From the NCBI GenBank assembly GCA_902576415.1, contig CACGVZ010000010.1, positions 1-51,653 on the forward strand: DNA of 51,653 bases. The letters run 5' to 3'. The notes beneath the pieces were generated by a model that was not told the DNA's origin, made no database searches, and saw nothing but the letters and a program-made list of their open reading frames with translations. Below are positions 1 through 6,913 of the stretch, piece by piece. Every line of letters begins with the position of its first letter. Positions within the stretch are counted from its first letter, which is position 1. Both the position numbers and the translations under genes were made by a program. The DNA comes from an uncultured Prochlorococcus sp. Lineage in GTDB: Bacteria > Cyanobacteriota > Cyanobacteriia > PCC-6307 > Cyanobiaceae.

Positions 1-36
1 TCAATTGTCTTTTGAATAATTTTGAATTTAAATTTT

Positions 37-162
37 ATGAATCTAAATGAGACAAAAAAGAATTTAAAGTACGAAATTAAAAAAGAGTTAAAAAAATCTA
101 AGCTTGAAGTTCTTACTAATGAAAATGATTTTTTAGTTAAAAACCTTAAAAAGGCTGGATAA
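37..162 (+). CDS. small Lys-rich protein (41 aa)
   Basis: Short ATG-to-TAA frame encoding a highly charged, lysine-rich, probably soluble helical peptide. Its C-terminus (ENDFLVKNLKKAG) resembles that of the 55-aa product at 3970-4137 (ENERLVNSLKKSG), so the two may be paralogues, which supports both being real. No ribosome-binding site is visible and no function can be assigned. The 163-451 stretch after it holds no gene or clear hairpin that I can see. Confidence 0.45.
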   Translation: MNLNETKKNLKYEIKKELKKSKLEVLTNENDFLVKNLKKAG

Positions 163-451
163 CTTACTAGAGCTTAAAAATATCTTAAAACAGCAAATTT
201 CTAAACTTCCTTTTTAAGGCAAAATAATATTTTCTTGAGTGTTTATCCAAAAAAAGTTTAAATTTATCAAATATAAAATTTTTATTAAATATACAAATCA
301 ATAACTTGATACTAAACATATAAAACAAATCTTAGCTATGTTATTCAAATCTCAGTAAGAGATCAGATTAGAAATATAAACGGGAAATTCCAAATTTTTA
401 AATTTTAAATATTTAGTTTTTTCTGTATTTACATTTAGTTTTCTATAAAAG

Positions 452-703
452 ATGAATAACCAAGAACTTAAAGTCAACTACAAAAAGCTTATTAAGAAAG
501 CTGTCAAAGCAAACGGACGAAAAGAAACTGTTTTTTACTTAAATCGAGCTGCTAAAATTAAATCAAAAATCTATTCAAACACTAAAGTAAATTGCTTTAG
601 ATGTAATGGAGCAGGTTTTCTAAGAATTTCATTAGATGAAACTAAAACATGTCTATCTTGCTATGGAAAGGGTTTTTTAATTAAAGAAATTCAGCAGGTT
701 TAA
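452..703 (+). CDS. small CxxCxGxG zinc-finger-like protein (83 aa)
   Basis: The C-terminal half has two cysteine motifs, CFRCNGAGF (near residue 48) and CLSCYGKGF (near residue 67). This is half of a DnaJ-type zinc-binding domain, where CxxCxGxG pairs clamp one zinc ion. The N-terminal 45 residues are basic and helical. There is no J domain. Small proteins of this type are common in cyanobacteria and are presumed to bind zinc or act in protein folding, but the actual role is unknown. The gene is monocistronic and followed by another small gene at 719. Confidence 0.75.
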   Translation: MNNQELKVNYKKLIKKAVKANGRKETVFYLNRAAKIKSKIYSNTKVNCFRCNGAGFLRISLDETKTCLSCYGKGFLIKEIQQV

Positions 704-718
704 TAAATTTGATTATTC

Positions 719-874
719 ATGAAAGATCTAATTAAAGCTCACAAAAAATTTATTAAAACAGTAAAGGAACAAATGGGATTTTCTGATTACGGGATGTACT
801 GGTTGGCATTCTTGGAAGGGGGGTTAACTATGTGGTTGCTGGATAGAATATTTTTCCACTGGTTTAAGTTTTAA
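719..874 (+). CDS. small hydrophobic C-terminal-anchored protein (51 aa)
   Basis: Basic N-terminal helix (KDLIKAHKKFIKTVKEQ) followed by a hydrophobic, aromatic-rich segment (YWLAFLEGGLTMWLLDRI) ending in FFHWFKF, so it is probably a single-pass or membrane-associated protein. It starts 15 bases after the CxxCxGxG gene and may be cotranscribed with it. No family recognised. Confidence 0.5.
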   Translation: MKDLIKAHKKFIKTVKEQMGFSDYGMYWLAFLEGGLTMWLLDRIFFHWFKF

Positions 875-966
875 ATTTTATTTATGTCAAAAAAATTCTG
901 CAGGTATTAAATTTAATTAATTTATCGAAACCATTTAAAAAGTTGTAGCATAGTAAAAAAACCAAT

Positions 967-1194
967 ATGCAATTACTGGGATTAATTCTTCTTCTAGCTA
1001 GTAGCTGGTACTTATGGAAATTAACATCAAACTTTCTTGATGAACCAACAAAAAAAGAGCTTACAAATAGTTTTAATAATCTCAAAAATAAATTTTCTGA
1101 GGGAAAACAAAATTTCTCTAAAGCAAAAATAAGTGAAGCTTGGGAAAAATACAAAGAAGAAGGTGGAGCCTTATCCAAGAGTGATAAAAGCTAG
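967..1194 (+). CDS. N-terminally anchored small protein (75 aa)
   Basis: An N-terminal hydrophobic helix (LLGLILLLASSWYLWKL, residues 3-19) is followed by a charged helical domain rich in Lys, Glu and Asn. This suggests a membrane-anchored protein with a soluble tail. The stop codon overlaps the GTG start of the next gene at 1194, so the two are likely translationally coupled. No family recognised. Confidence 0.65.
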   Translation: MQLLGLILLLASSWYLWKLTSNFLDEPTKKELTNSFNNLKNKFSEGKQNFSKAKISEAWEKYKEEGGALSKSDKS

Positions 1195-1448
1195 TGGACT
1201 TTTTTATTATTACAAGTTTCACTAAAGATATTTCTAGAATTGATCTAATTGGTATTTTGATTGGTCATTTAATCTTTGGTGTCGCATTGACGCAGCTTTT
1301 AGATTGGAAGTGGCTGAAGAACCTTATGAGTGAAGAAGATAAAAAAAGGATGCTTAAAAGTTATACATGGAAAGACTTATTAGTTGATGGAGCAATTGTT
1401 ACGGTGGTTTTAGGAATAATCTTTTTAATAATTAGCATTTTTCTATAA
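1194..1448 (+). CDS. two-helix membrane protein (84 aa)
   Basis: GTG start overlapping the stop of the upstream gene by one base. There are two hydrophobic segments (about residues 18-37 and 65-84) around a charged loop (MSEEDKKRMLKSYTWKD), giving a hairpin-type integral membrane protein. It belongs to a run of four tightly packed small membrane-protein genes (967-1642). Function unknown. Confidence 0.6.
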   Translation: MDFFIITSFTKDISRIDLIGILIGHLIFGVALTQLLDWKWLKNLMSEEDKKRMLKSYTWKDLLVDGAIVTVVLGIIFLIISIFL

Positions 1449-1544
1449 ATGAACGTAACTTACATACTTTTAGTTTTTTTAATGATATCAATTGCGATTT
1501 TCACTCAAATAATAAATTCTTCGGACAAAAATCAGAATAAATGA
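1449..1544 (+). CDS. single-pass membrane peptide (31 aa)
   Basis: The ATG directly follows the TAA of the preceding gene, and its TGA overlaps the next ATG (ATGA). It has one hydrophobic helix (YILLVFLMISIAIFTQII) and a short polar tail. The perfect tiling with its neighbours is the main evidence that it is translated. No family recognised. Confidence 0.5.
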   Translation: MNVTYILLVFLMISIAIFTQIINSSDKNQNK

Positions 1545-1642
1545 CAGAAGTAACTAGCAATTCCTCAACTGGGTGGTATTTAATCGCTTTGGTAAGCACT
1601 ATATCTTTTTTAGCTTTAATATATTTTGGCCAAAAAAGATAG
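1541..1642 (+). CDS. single-pass membrane peptide (33 aa)
   Basis: Starts inside the ATGA overlap with the upstream ORF. The polar N-terminus (TEVTSNSSTG) is followed by one hydrophobic helix (WYLIALVSTISFLALIYFG) and a basic QKR end, so it is predicted to be a single-pass membrane peptide. Last gene before the bidirectional terminator near 1676-1710. Confidence 0.5.
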   Translation: MTEVTSNSSTGWYLIALVSTISFLALIYFGQKR

Positions 1643-1675
1643 CATAAACTTTGAAAGATTATTTAAATTCATAAA

Positions 1676-1710
1676 AAAAGCTCTGCAACTTCTTGAGATG
1701 CAGAGCTTTT
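1676..1710. terminator. bidirectional intrinsic terminator
   Basis: Perfect stem AGCTCTGCA / TGCAGAGCT (1679-1687 with 1699-1707) flanked by A-runs on the left and T-runs on the right, so it can stop transcription in both directions. It lies between the plus-strand membrane-peptide cluster and the convergent minus-strand small gene at 1729-1851. Confidence 0.85.
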
Positions 1711-1728
1711 AATTATTAAATAACTGAT

Positions 1729-1851
1729 TTATATAAATCTATTAATTATAAAACCTTTTTTCTTAATCGAAGAAAAAGAGACCAATGAATGTGATGATGA
1801 TACTGAATTCACGGTCCCTTTAATAACCGCATTTTTCGGTAGATACGACAA
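1729..1851 (-). CDS. small Ser-rich protein with TTG start and ideal SD (40 aa)
   Basis: Chosen because the TTG at 1851-1849 is preceded at 7 nt by a full-length Shine-Dalgarno sequence (AAAGGAGGTGA, 1866-1856), rare in this AT-rich genome. The product begins MSYLPKNAVIKG and has a Ser-rich middle (SVSSSHSLVSFSS) and a basic end. The frame stays open upstream to a TTG at 1923, but that start lacks an SD. It ends just before the bidirectional terminator. No family recognised; a regulatory leader peptide is also possible. Confidence 0.5.
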   Translation of the reverse strand: MSYLPKNAVIKGTVNSVSSSHSLVSFSSIKKKGFIINRFI

Positions 1852-1855
1852 TGAA

Positions 1856-1866
1856 TCACCTCCTTT
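1856..1866 (-). promoter_or_regulatory. near-perfect ribosome-binding site
   Basis: On the minus strand the sequence AAAGGAGGTGA matches the anti-SD of 16S rRNA over essentially its whole length, with 7 nt between GGAGG and the TTG. It fixes the start of the 40-aa gene at 1851. Confidence 0.6.
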
Positions 1867-1984
1867 ACTAATGTTTTTTTTAAGATAACTAAAAGAATTA
1901 AATAAACAAATAAATTCGTTCAAAATTTAAAAGTTTTTTAACAAATTAAAGACATAAATCTTTTTAAATATGAAATTATTGCTA

Positions 1985-2650
1985 TTACCAAGGCAAAACT
2001 TCTCCGTTGGCATGCCAAAACGTACCCGAGTTATTTTTATTTAAAGAATCAATACGTTTTAAAAGGCCATTTGCTGATTCTTCAGGACTAATTCCATTTT
2101 TTGTAAAGCCAGTCATTCTTGTACTCACAAACCCAGGATGCAAAATAGCTACGAAAATATCTTCCCTTGATAAATCTATAGAAAGTGATTTTGCTGCCAT
2201 AGACAATGCAACCTTAGACATCCTGTAGCCATAAGAACTTCCAGATGTATTATCTTCAATGGATCCCATTCTACTTGTGATAAAAGCAACTTTAGAAGAT
2301 CTTTTTAAAAGATGTTTAAGTGATTGAGTCATACATATTGGGCTCAATGCATTGACTTCAAATTGCTGCAAAATACTTTTTTTATCTAAGTTTTCGAAGG
2401 AATTAAATTCATAAATTCCTGCATTATGAATTAAGCAATCTAAATTAACTCCAGATAGTTTTTTACACAAATTTGATATCGACTCATCAGAAGAAATTTC
2501 TATATTCTCTTCAATTCTCACTCCTAAATCTCTAAGTTCTTTTGAAGCTTTCCTGCACGTTGCAATTACATTATCTCCCCTCTTATGAATTTGCCTACAT
2601 AATTCTAATCCAATACCCCTATTTGATCCTGTAATTAGATAAGTCGGCAT
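1985..2650 (-). CDS. short-chain dehydrogenase/reductase (221 aa)
   Basis: Classical SDR fold. The N-terminus carries the TGSNRGIG cofactor-binding glycine motif (residues 7-14), HNAGIY is the NAG motif (residues 95-100), and YGYRMSK supplies the catalytic YxxxK near residue 140. The length fits the short C-factor-like SDR subgroup. It is a cytosolic NAD(P)H-dependent oxidoreductase; the substrate cannot be read from sequence. No partner gene lies beside it. The promoter probably lies in the AT-rich 2651-2821 gap shared with the divergent 2822 gene. Confidence 0.88.
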   Translation of the reverse strand: MPTYLITGSNRGIGLELCRQIHKRGDNVIATCRKASKELRDLGVRIEENIEISSDESISNLCKKLSGVNLDCLIHNAGIYEFNSFENLDKKSILQQFEVNALSPICMTQSLKHLLKRSSKVAFITSRMGSIEDNTSGSSYGYRMSKVALSMAAKSLSIDLSREDIFVAILHPGFVSTRMTGFTKNGISPEESANGLLKRIDSLNKNNSGTFWHANGEVLPW

Positions 2651-2821
2651 CTTTAAACTATAAAATAAAAAATTAATCTAAATCCAAATATAAAAAAAGA
2701 CAAACTCTAAAAAGAAAAATTTATAAAATTCCTTATAAGATTTATTAAGGTTATAATAGATTTTGATATAAAAAGAATTTATAAAGTTAGCAAAGATATT
2801 TTTATCTTCAAAATTTAATGT

Positions 2822-3028
2822 ATGGAAATTTTCAATCAAGAATTTATACAAGAGATTATTAGGTTAACGTGGAGAAATCCTGCTTTCATGGCTATAGCTA
2901 TTGCGTTAATTTGGCTTATCCCGCAATTATTTATTAGAAAAATATTGGCAAAAAAATATGAACGAAGAAAAATAGAAATTCAGAAAAATAAAATTCAGAA
3001 GCTTTACCCAACTAATGCTCCTAAGTAA
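2822..3028 (+). CDS. single-pass membrane protein (68 aa)
   Basis: A short amphipathic start (MEIFNQEFIQEIIRLTWRN), one hydrophobic helix (PAFMAIAIALIWLIPQLFI, residues 20-38) and a strongly basic cytoplasmic tail. Typical of small conserved picocyanobacterial membrane proteins; no named family recognised. Transcribed divergently from the SDR gene. Confidence 0.6.
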   Translation: MEIFNQEFIQEIIRLTWRNPAFMAIAIALIWLIPQLFIRKILAKKYERRKIEIQKNKIQKLYPTNAPK

Positions 3029-3088
3029 GATTTTTATTTATAAGATGATGTAATAAATCAAAAAAATACTTTTTGAATCTAAGTAAAT

Positions 3089-3280
3089 ATGAACTACAAA
3101 ATAATTAGAATTGACGGGAAGGATGACGAATTAACCGCTCAAAGTTTTGAAAAGTATTCAGATGCATATGATTTATTAGAGGAACTATATGGAGATTTAT
3201 GTTGTTCAGATGCTGATTATGGAGACATAACCTATTACGATATTGTGGAAAATAATTTAAAAAATATTCATGGAGAATAA
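3089..3280 (+). CDS. small acidic hypothetical protein (63 aa)
   Basis: Compact acidic protein with a possible beta-alpha start (NYKIIRIDGKDDELTAQSF) and a CC pair in ELYGDLCCSDADYGD. Its end overlaps the next ATG at 3270 by 11 bases, which suggests coupled translation. Function unknown. Confidence 0.6.
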   Translation: MNYKIIRIDGKDDELTAQSFEKYSDAYDLLEELYGDLCCSDADYGDITYYDIVENNLKNIHGE

Positions 3281-3479
3281 AAAATGGGCTCCCTCCCAAG
3301 AAGAAAATTTGGGGGTAATAACGAGTGTATATGATTTCATTAAAGAAGAACTTTCAGAACTTCAAAAAGAAACTGGATGTCCAGATTCATTTATTTATCA
3401 GTTTATTGGCAAGATTCAGAATGAATGGCATCCTGAATCTTGCCACTCAATAGTTAGAAATAAAAAAAGGAATAATTAG
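3270..3479 (+). CDS. hypothetical protein (69 aa)
   Basis: Overlaps the end of the 63-aa gene and is probably its operon partner. Helical central part (VYDFIKEELSELQKETG) and a basic C-terminus; three Cys/His-containing stretches but no clear metal site. No family recognised. Confidence 0.55.
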   Translation: MENKKWAPSQEENLGVITSVYDFIKEELSELQKETGCPDSFIYQFIGKIQNEWHPESCHSIVRNKKRNN

Positions 3480-3548
3480 AAAATATTAAATCTTCAACTC
3501 AAATTGATAAAACTTCCTTAATATAATTTGAATTTAAACATTTTAAGG

Positions 3549-3635
3549 ATGATTATTAGAATACTAGGTATCGTACTTATCCTTGGTACGATTGCATATT
3601 ATGGTTTAGTTTTGACTGGGCAAAGCAATCTTTAG
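3549..3635 (+). CDS. membrane peptide (28 aa)
   Basis: Short frame MIIRILGIVLILGTIAYYGL... forming one hydrophobic helix with a polar tail (TGQSNL). A weak SD-like AAGGA overlaps the start region. Fits the pattern of very small membrane peptides in this region. Function unknown. Confidence 0.4.
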   Translation: MIIRILGIVLILGTIAYYGLVLTGQSNL

Positions 3636-3658
3636 TTTTTTTACTTTTAAAATTCATC

Positions 3659-3871
3659 ATGAAATGGCCACCTACTCTTTGTTGGACAGCACCAAAAACT
3701 ATTAATGGTAATAGGCATTTTCAAGTTAAAGCTTATGGTGGTAAAAATGAAGATAGATGGGTTGATATTTTTCCTACCAAAAATAAAAAAGATATTAAAA
3801 GGATCTCATGGGCAAAACTAAAATTAGAGTGGAGTACTGGATGGTTAAGGCTCCCAAAAGATAAAGATTAA
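3659..3871 (+). CDS. TIGR02450-type Trp-rich protein (70 aa)
   Basis: Has the spaced tryptophans and motif order of the small Trp-rich family: W..P..CW, NRHFQVKAYGG, RWVDIFPT, then ISWAKLKLEWSTGWLRLP at the C-terminus. Family length is about 65-70 aa, so it is complete. The proteins are small, soluble and widespread in cyanobacteria and marine bacteria; no biochemical role is established. Confidence 0.8.
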   Translation: MKWPPTLCWTAPKTINGNRHFQVKAYGGKNEDRWVDIFPTKNKKDIKRISWAKLKLEWSTGWLRLPKDKD

Positions 3872-3969
3872 TTTTTTTATGTAAACAAATATTATTAACT
3901 AGAAAACTGTAAAAAATAATACCTAATACGAAAAAAATAACTTCTAGTATTTTTAAAAAGCTGTTTAAT

Positions 3970-4137
3970 ATGAAGCCAGAACCGAAGAAAAAACTTCCTA
4001 ATAAAAAAGTTATAAGTTCAGCAAAATTTGAGGCTAAAGAACAATTCACAAAATCTGCATTAGAAAACTTAAAAACAGAAAATGAAAGACTTGTTAATTC
4101 ATTAAAAAAATCTGGCGAGATTAAAGAATCAAAATAA
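3970..4137 (+). CDS. small Lys-rich protein (55 aa)
   Basis: ATG-to-TAA frame giving a basic, Pro/Lys-rich start (MKPEPKKKLPNKK) and a helical, coiled-coil-like end (ALENLKTENERLVNSLKKSG). The end resembles that of the 41-aa protein at 37-162. I prefer it to the overlapping antisense frame because of that similarity. Function unknown. Confidence 0.5.
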   Translation: MKPEPKKKLPNKKVISSAKFEAKEQFTKSALENLKTENERLVNSLKKSGEIKESK

Positions 4138-4194
4138 AAAAAGATATACAGAATTAAAAATTTTTTATTATCATATTATTTTAGTGTTAAATAA

Positions 4195-4314
4195 ATGGTT
4201 GAAAAAATCTCCCTAGCTAATACTCATTTACCTCAACTTATTGGGTTCGTTCTTATGTCAATAGGCTATACATTAGGTAATAAATTCTATCTTCCCGAGA
4301 TTAAACAAAAATAA
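4195..4314 (+). CDS. small membrane-associated protein (39 aa)
   Basis: MVEKISLANTHLPQ start, one hydrophobic stretch (LIGFVLMSIGYTLGNKF) and a short basic end. Typical of picocyanobacterial small ORFs; no family recognised. Confidence 0.45.
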   Translation: MVEKISLANTHLPQLIGFVLMSIGYTLGNKFYLPEIKQK

Positions 4315-4664
4315 TTACACCAAGTAATTCAAAATTTTTTTTATTAAACGAATATTCAAAATTAACTCCTATAAGCCAATTTCAAACCTTTTTTTGATTG
4401 AGAATTAAACATCAAATCTAATTTTTTAATTCCACTAAAACAACTACTTATAAATAATTGACACAATAGTGTATCACTATAGTCATTTTAAAATATGAAA
4501 TCAAAAGAAAAAGTAAGTTTTCATACTTATTTTTTAATAATATGTTACATTTGTTAATAATTCAAATTAAGGTTTCCTTTCAATAAACAGACATAAGGAA
4601 ATATTTAATATATAAAAATGTCATTTACTATTCTGACTATTTTTATCACATATGAAATTTAAAA
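4315..4664 (+). promoter_or_regulatory. upstream region of the Hli gene
   Basis: A 350-base gene-poor gap. It contains TTGACA (4458-4463) next to an inverted repeat ATAGTG-TAT-CACTAT (4466-4480), which could be an operator, and a TATAGT hexamer overlapping the repeat. A 20-codon frame at 4495-4557 (MKSKEKVSFHTY...) may be a leader peptide, but nothing else supports it. Regulation of the downstream high-light gene from here is an inference. Confidence 0.35.
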
Positions 4665-4919
4665 ATGGATGCTCTTACTAGTTTTATAGTTGTTATTATA
4701 GCAATTACAATCCAATTCTCCTTATACGCGATCAAAAGGGTACAGGAACCCTTAGAACCAAATTATTTGTTAGATAAAAGTTCAAAAAAAATAAACAACT
4801 ATATTGGTAAATATTGGGAAAATGCAGAAATAACAAATGGTAGATTAGCAATGATTGGTTTTTTAGCTTTAGTAATAAACTACGGCTTTTTTGGGTGGAT
4901 AATTCCAGGGTTTATTTAA
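4665..4919 (+). CDS. hli: high-light-inducible chlorophyll-binding-like protein (Hli)
   Basis: 84-aa thylakoid membrane protein of the one-helix Hli/Scp family. The signature ENAEITNGRLAMIGFLALV (residues 52-70) carries the conserved ExxNGRxAMIGF chlorophyll-binding motif, followed by a Gly/Phe-rich end. An extra N-terminal hydrophobic segment (residues 6-22) precedes a charged linker. Hli proteins bind chlorophyll and carotenoid and protect photosystems under excess light; the family is multicopy in Prochlorococcus and carried by cyanophages. Confidence 0.9.
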   Translation: MDALTSFIVVIIAITIQFSLYAIKRVQEPLEPNYLLDKSSKKINNYIGKYWENAEITNGRLAMIGFLALVINYGFFGWIIPGFI

Positions 4920-5016
4920 GCCTTCAATATATTTAGGTTTTAAGAAAGAATAAATCCCTCGTTCGAAACAATGTCTCCTTTTAAAAAAAATTTTTTTATT
5001 ATAAGTAAAAAAACAA

Positions 5017-5214
5017 TTGAGTAATTCTGATTTTGATAAAAATGGAATAGATAAATATGGAATACACTGGCTTCAATATGCTGCTTTTGCTTTATCTAGT
5101 TTTGCAATATTTACGACCTGGGCATTTTTTTATGATGAAAGATTCCATAACTTCATAATGAATATTATTAGGATTATTAATTGCAGCGGTTTCAATTGTA
5201 ATGGAGCTTTTTAA
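5017..5214 (+). CDS. single-pass membrane protein (65 aa)
   Basis: TTG start is assumed. A soluble start (SNSDFDKNGIDKYGIHWLQ) leads into a hydrophobic helix (YAAFALSSFAIFTTWAFFY, residues 21-39) and a polar tail with two Cys. It lies downstream of hli in the same direction; cotranscription is possible. No family recognised. Confidence 0.45.
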   Translation: MSNSDFDKNGIDKYGIHWLQYAAFALSSFAIFTTWAFFYDERFHNFIMNIIRIINCSGFNCNGAF

Positions 5215-5220
5215 AATTCT

Positions 5221-5403
5221 ATGGCTAATCCAGATCAAAAAACAATATTAATTGATAATGCTTTTGAGGAAATAAAAAATATTTGTATAAACCTTCAAAA
5301 AGATGCTGACGCCACAAATATAGAAGTTAAAAGTTTATTAAAACTAATTATGAATGAATGGGAAGAAAAGGAAGAACAAAAAAACGGTTTTGGGTTCAGG
5401 TAA
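5221..5403 (+). CDS. small acidic helical protein (60 aa)
   Basis: MANPDQKTILIDNAFEEIK start, almost entirely helical and acidic, with an EWEEKEEQKNGFGF end. Starts 6 bases after the preceding gene, so probably the same transcript. Function unknown. Confidence 0.55.
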   Translation: MANPDQKTILIDNAFEEIKNICINLQKDADATNIEVKSLLKLIMNEWEEKEEQKNGFGFR

Positions 5404-5507
5404 AGTTAGCCACTTTCTAGAATTGACTTTGGCCTCAAATTATTAATATGAAGAAATTTTTTAATTTAAAAATTTAATATTCAAAATCTCACATTTTTTT
5501 TAGATTT

Positions 5508-5542
5508 AAAAAGGAATGAATTTCAAAAAGAAGATTCATTCC
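5508..5542 (-). terminator. intrinsic terminator (minus strand)
   Basis: Perfect 9-bp stem GGAATGAAT / ATTCATTCC (5513-5521 with 5534-5542), followed on the minus strand by a T-run. It would end transcripts coming from the small minus-strand genes at 5559-5796. Confidence 0.7.
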
Positions 5543-5558
5543 ATGTTTAGCATTAGTT

Positions 5559-5612
5559 TTATTTAGATTTAAATTTTTTATAATCTAACTCCTCTGGTGG
5601 ACTGTCAATCAT
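5559..5612 (-). CDS. possible 17-aa peptide with SD
   Basis: Very short frame MIDSPPEELDYKKFKSK. The GGAGGG at 5618-5623 on the minus strand sits at SD distance from the ATG, which is the only reason to list it. It lies between the 33-aa membrane peptide and the minus-strand terminator. Confidence 0.3.
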   Translation of the reverse strand: MIDSPPEELDYKKFKSK

Positions 5613-5694
5613 TAGATCCCTCCGATTCAACAAGTTAAACGTAAGACTTACTTATATAGAAAGTAAATCAGTAAAAATGCTGATTTATTATTTT

Positions 5695-5796
5695 CTAAAA
5701 TGTTTGAATTAAAGAAGTCAATTCCGGTGCGTCTAATAAAAGTGCAAAAAATGTAAGCACGACTAATAGAAATATGGAAAAATAAAATTGAATCAT
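5695..5796 (-). CDS. single-pass membrane peptide (33 aa)
   Basis: ATG-to-TAG frame MIQFYFSIFLLVVLTFFALL... with one long hydrophobic helix followed by DAPELTSLIQTF. The composition is clearly membrane-like rather than random AT-rich translation. Followed by the tiny 5559-5612 frame and the terminator at 5508-5542. Function unknown. Confidence 0.45.
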   Translation of the reverse strand: MIQFYFSIFLLVVLTFFALLLDAPELTSLIQTF

Positions 5797-5866
5797 ATTT
5801 AATAAATTACTTAGAAATATTTTTTAAGTTGTATAAAATAATGCTTTGTTTACATAATTAAATATC

Positions 5867-6130
5867 TCAAGCTAAAGAAGTTGAATTAGAGATTAACAAA
5901 GATGATTTATGAGAAAATATCGTTTTATTTTTTTGCCAGTACTCACAACCTTTAACTAAATGATCACCTTGTGGTAATTTTTTTTTGTATCTTGGTCAGA
6001 TCAAAACAGTAGCAAAAGTTTCTGTAATGCTGTATTGAAAGTGATTGCAAGTAATACAAATCTTTGTTCGTTTTCGTTTTAGGGTAAATTCTTTTAGATA
6101 TTTCCATTTCAAAGGATTTATCTTGATCAT
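5867..6130 (-). pseudogene. small Cys/His (zinc-knuckle-like) protein broken by in-frame UGA
   Basis: The frame opens at ATG 6130, just past the stop of the DUF1651 gene, and encodes CITCNHFQYSITETFATVLI. A TGA follows at 5998-5996, then the frame continues as PRYKKKLPQGDHLVKGCEYW and closes at 5869-5867. The two halves together look like a CxxCxHF ... GDHL...C..W zinc-binding small protein. The TGA falls about where a Cys (TGY) would be expected. I read it as a recent nonsense mutation. The intact first part is 44 aa (5996-6130). Readthrough is possible but unsupported. Confidence 0.5.
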
Positions 6131-6132
6131 AA

Positions 6133-6423
6133 TTACTGGAATTTATTAGTAACAATTTGCCAACCTCCTGAAATTAATTCATTCCATGTTTCATAAGCAC
6201 ACTCAATAGAATGAAGTCTTGAATTTTTGAGTCGTGCAGGTTCACCTAATTCATTTGCATAGAAAAGGTGAGTATATACTTTTAAGTTATTAGATAAAGA
6301 TTTTTTATAACTCTCAAAAAAAATTAATAAACCACTTTTTTGGTTAAACAACCAGCCAGTTGGGGGGTCAATAAGGCTGCCACGATAAAAATTAGTCCGA
6401 ACATTAGCAACTCCTGATTTCAT
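6133..6423 (-). CDS. DUF1651 family protein (96 aa as drawn)
   Basis: The core matches the picocyanobacterial DUF1651 pattern: TGWLFNQKSG near residue 23, then VYTHLFYANELGEPARLKN, then AYETWNELISGGWQ at the C-terminus. Function unknown; multicopy in marine picocyanobacteria. It is clearly paralogous to 8570-8884 and more distantly related to 49421-49657. The first 20-odd codons overlap, out of frame, a conserved 26-codon hydrophobic ORF (6324-6404) with the better SD, so the true start of this protein is uncertain. A sigma70-like promoter lies just upstream. Confidence 0.75.
   Translation of the reverse strand: MKSGVANVRTNFYRGSLIDPPTGWLFNQKSGLLIFFESYKKSLSNNLKVYTHLFYANELGEPARLKNSRLHSIECAYETWNELISGGWQIVTNKFQ
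6324..6404 (-). CDS. candidate 26-aa lipoprotein-like peptide nested in DUF1651
   Basis: Out-of-frame ORF beginning MFGLIFIVAALLTPQLAGC and ending TKKVVY at TAA. AGGAG lies 7 nt before the ATG. The sequence is a hydrophobic helix ending in a lipobox-like LAGC. The paralogous locus has an ORF of exactly the same length and stop position (8770-8850), with almost only hydrophobic-for-hydrophobic changes. This frame is therefore better conserved in character than the overlapping DUF1651 frame. Translation has not been shown. Confidence 0.45.
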   Translation of the reverse strand: MFGLIFIVAALLTPQLAGCLTKKVVY

Positions 6424-6474
6424 AAGGATAATACAGTTGTACTATTAGTATAATTGTACTATTTGTCAAAGTCA
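6424..6474 (-). promoter_or_regulatory. promoter of DUF1651 locus A
   Basis: On the minus strand TTGACT, 17 bases, TATACT, giving a near-consensus sigma70 promoter. A 10-bp direct repeat (plus-strand TTGTACTATT at 6437-6446 and 6454-6463) overlaps it and may be an operator. The TTGAC box and the GTATTAT segment are also present upstream of locus B. Confidence 0.55.
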
Positions 6475-6617
6475 AGTATTGCCTCAAGAAATTATCTAAA
6501 TACGAGAATTACTTCAACAGAAACAATCAGTCGTAAAATTTTTTTTTTTGGTAATTTTGTATACAAGTAACTTCTTAAAAAGGGAAATATGATTAAAGGG
6601 TTAATCCAATAAAATAA

Positions 6618-6848
6618 ATGTATCGAAATCCTTTTTATTTAGGTTGGAATAAAGGTTGGTCTTTTCTATTTTTTTTAGAAGGTGGCATTGCAAAAATTGA
6701 AGCAAGAGGTTTTGGTATATCTATTACAACAAAAGTTGAGAAAGGAGAATCTCCCTTTGAATCTGCGGATAGATTAGTCTCTAAAGAGCAAAAGATTAGA
6801 AAATCAAGATACTATTCTTGGATTAAATCTATTAATAAAAAACAATAA
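6618..6848 (+). CDS. hypothetical protein (76 aa)
   Basis: Begins MYRNPFYLGWNKGWSF, a hydrophobic/aromatic start, then an AKIEARGFGISITTKVEKGE strand-rich middle and a basic helical end. Divergent from the DUF1651 operon. No family recognised. Confidence 0.5.
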   Translation: MYRNPFYLGWNKGWSFLFFLEGGIAKIEARGFGISITTKVEKGESPFESADRLVSKEQKIRKSRYYSWIKSINKKQ

Positions 6849-6913
6849 ATTAAGCAATCCTTCAATTACTAAAGTAATTTGTTGACAATCAATTTAAAAT
6901 AAAGATTAATTAT

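Noticed and set aside
3795-4049. 84-aa hydrophobic minus-strand ORF
   Set aside because: It lies antisense across the Trp-rich gene and the Lys-rich 3970 gene. The Phe/Leu-rich sequence is what antisense of A-rich DNA produces.
5996-5998. UGA as a selenocysteine codon
   Set aside because: No SECIS-like hairpin is evident after it, and Prochlorococcus is not known to have selenocysteine machinery; a nonsense mutation is simpler.
5964-6155. 63-aa minus-strand ORF starting with TTG
   Set aside because: It overlaps the end of DUF1651-A without an SD. The alternative frame from ATG 6130 gives an ordered Cys/His protein, which is more convincing.
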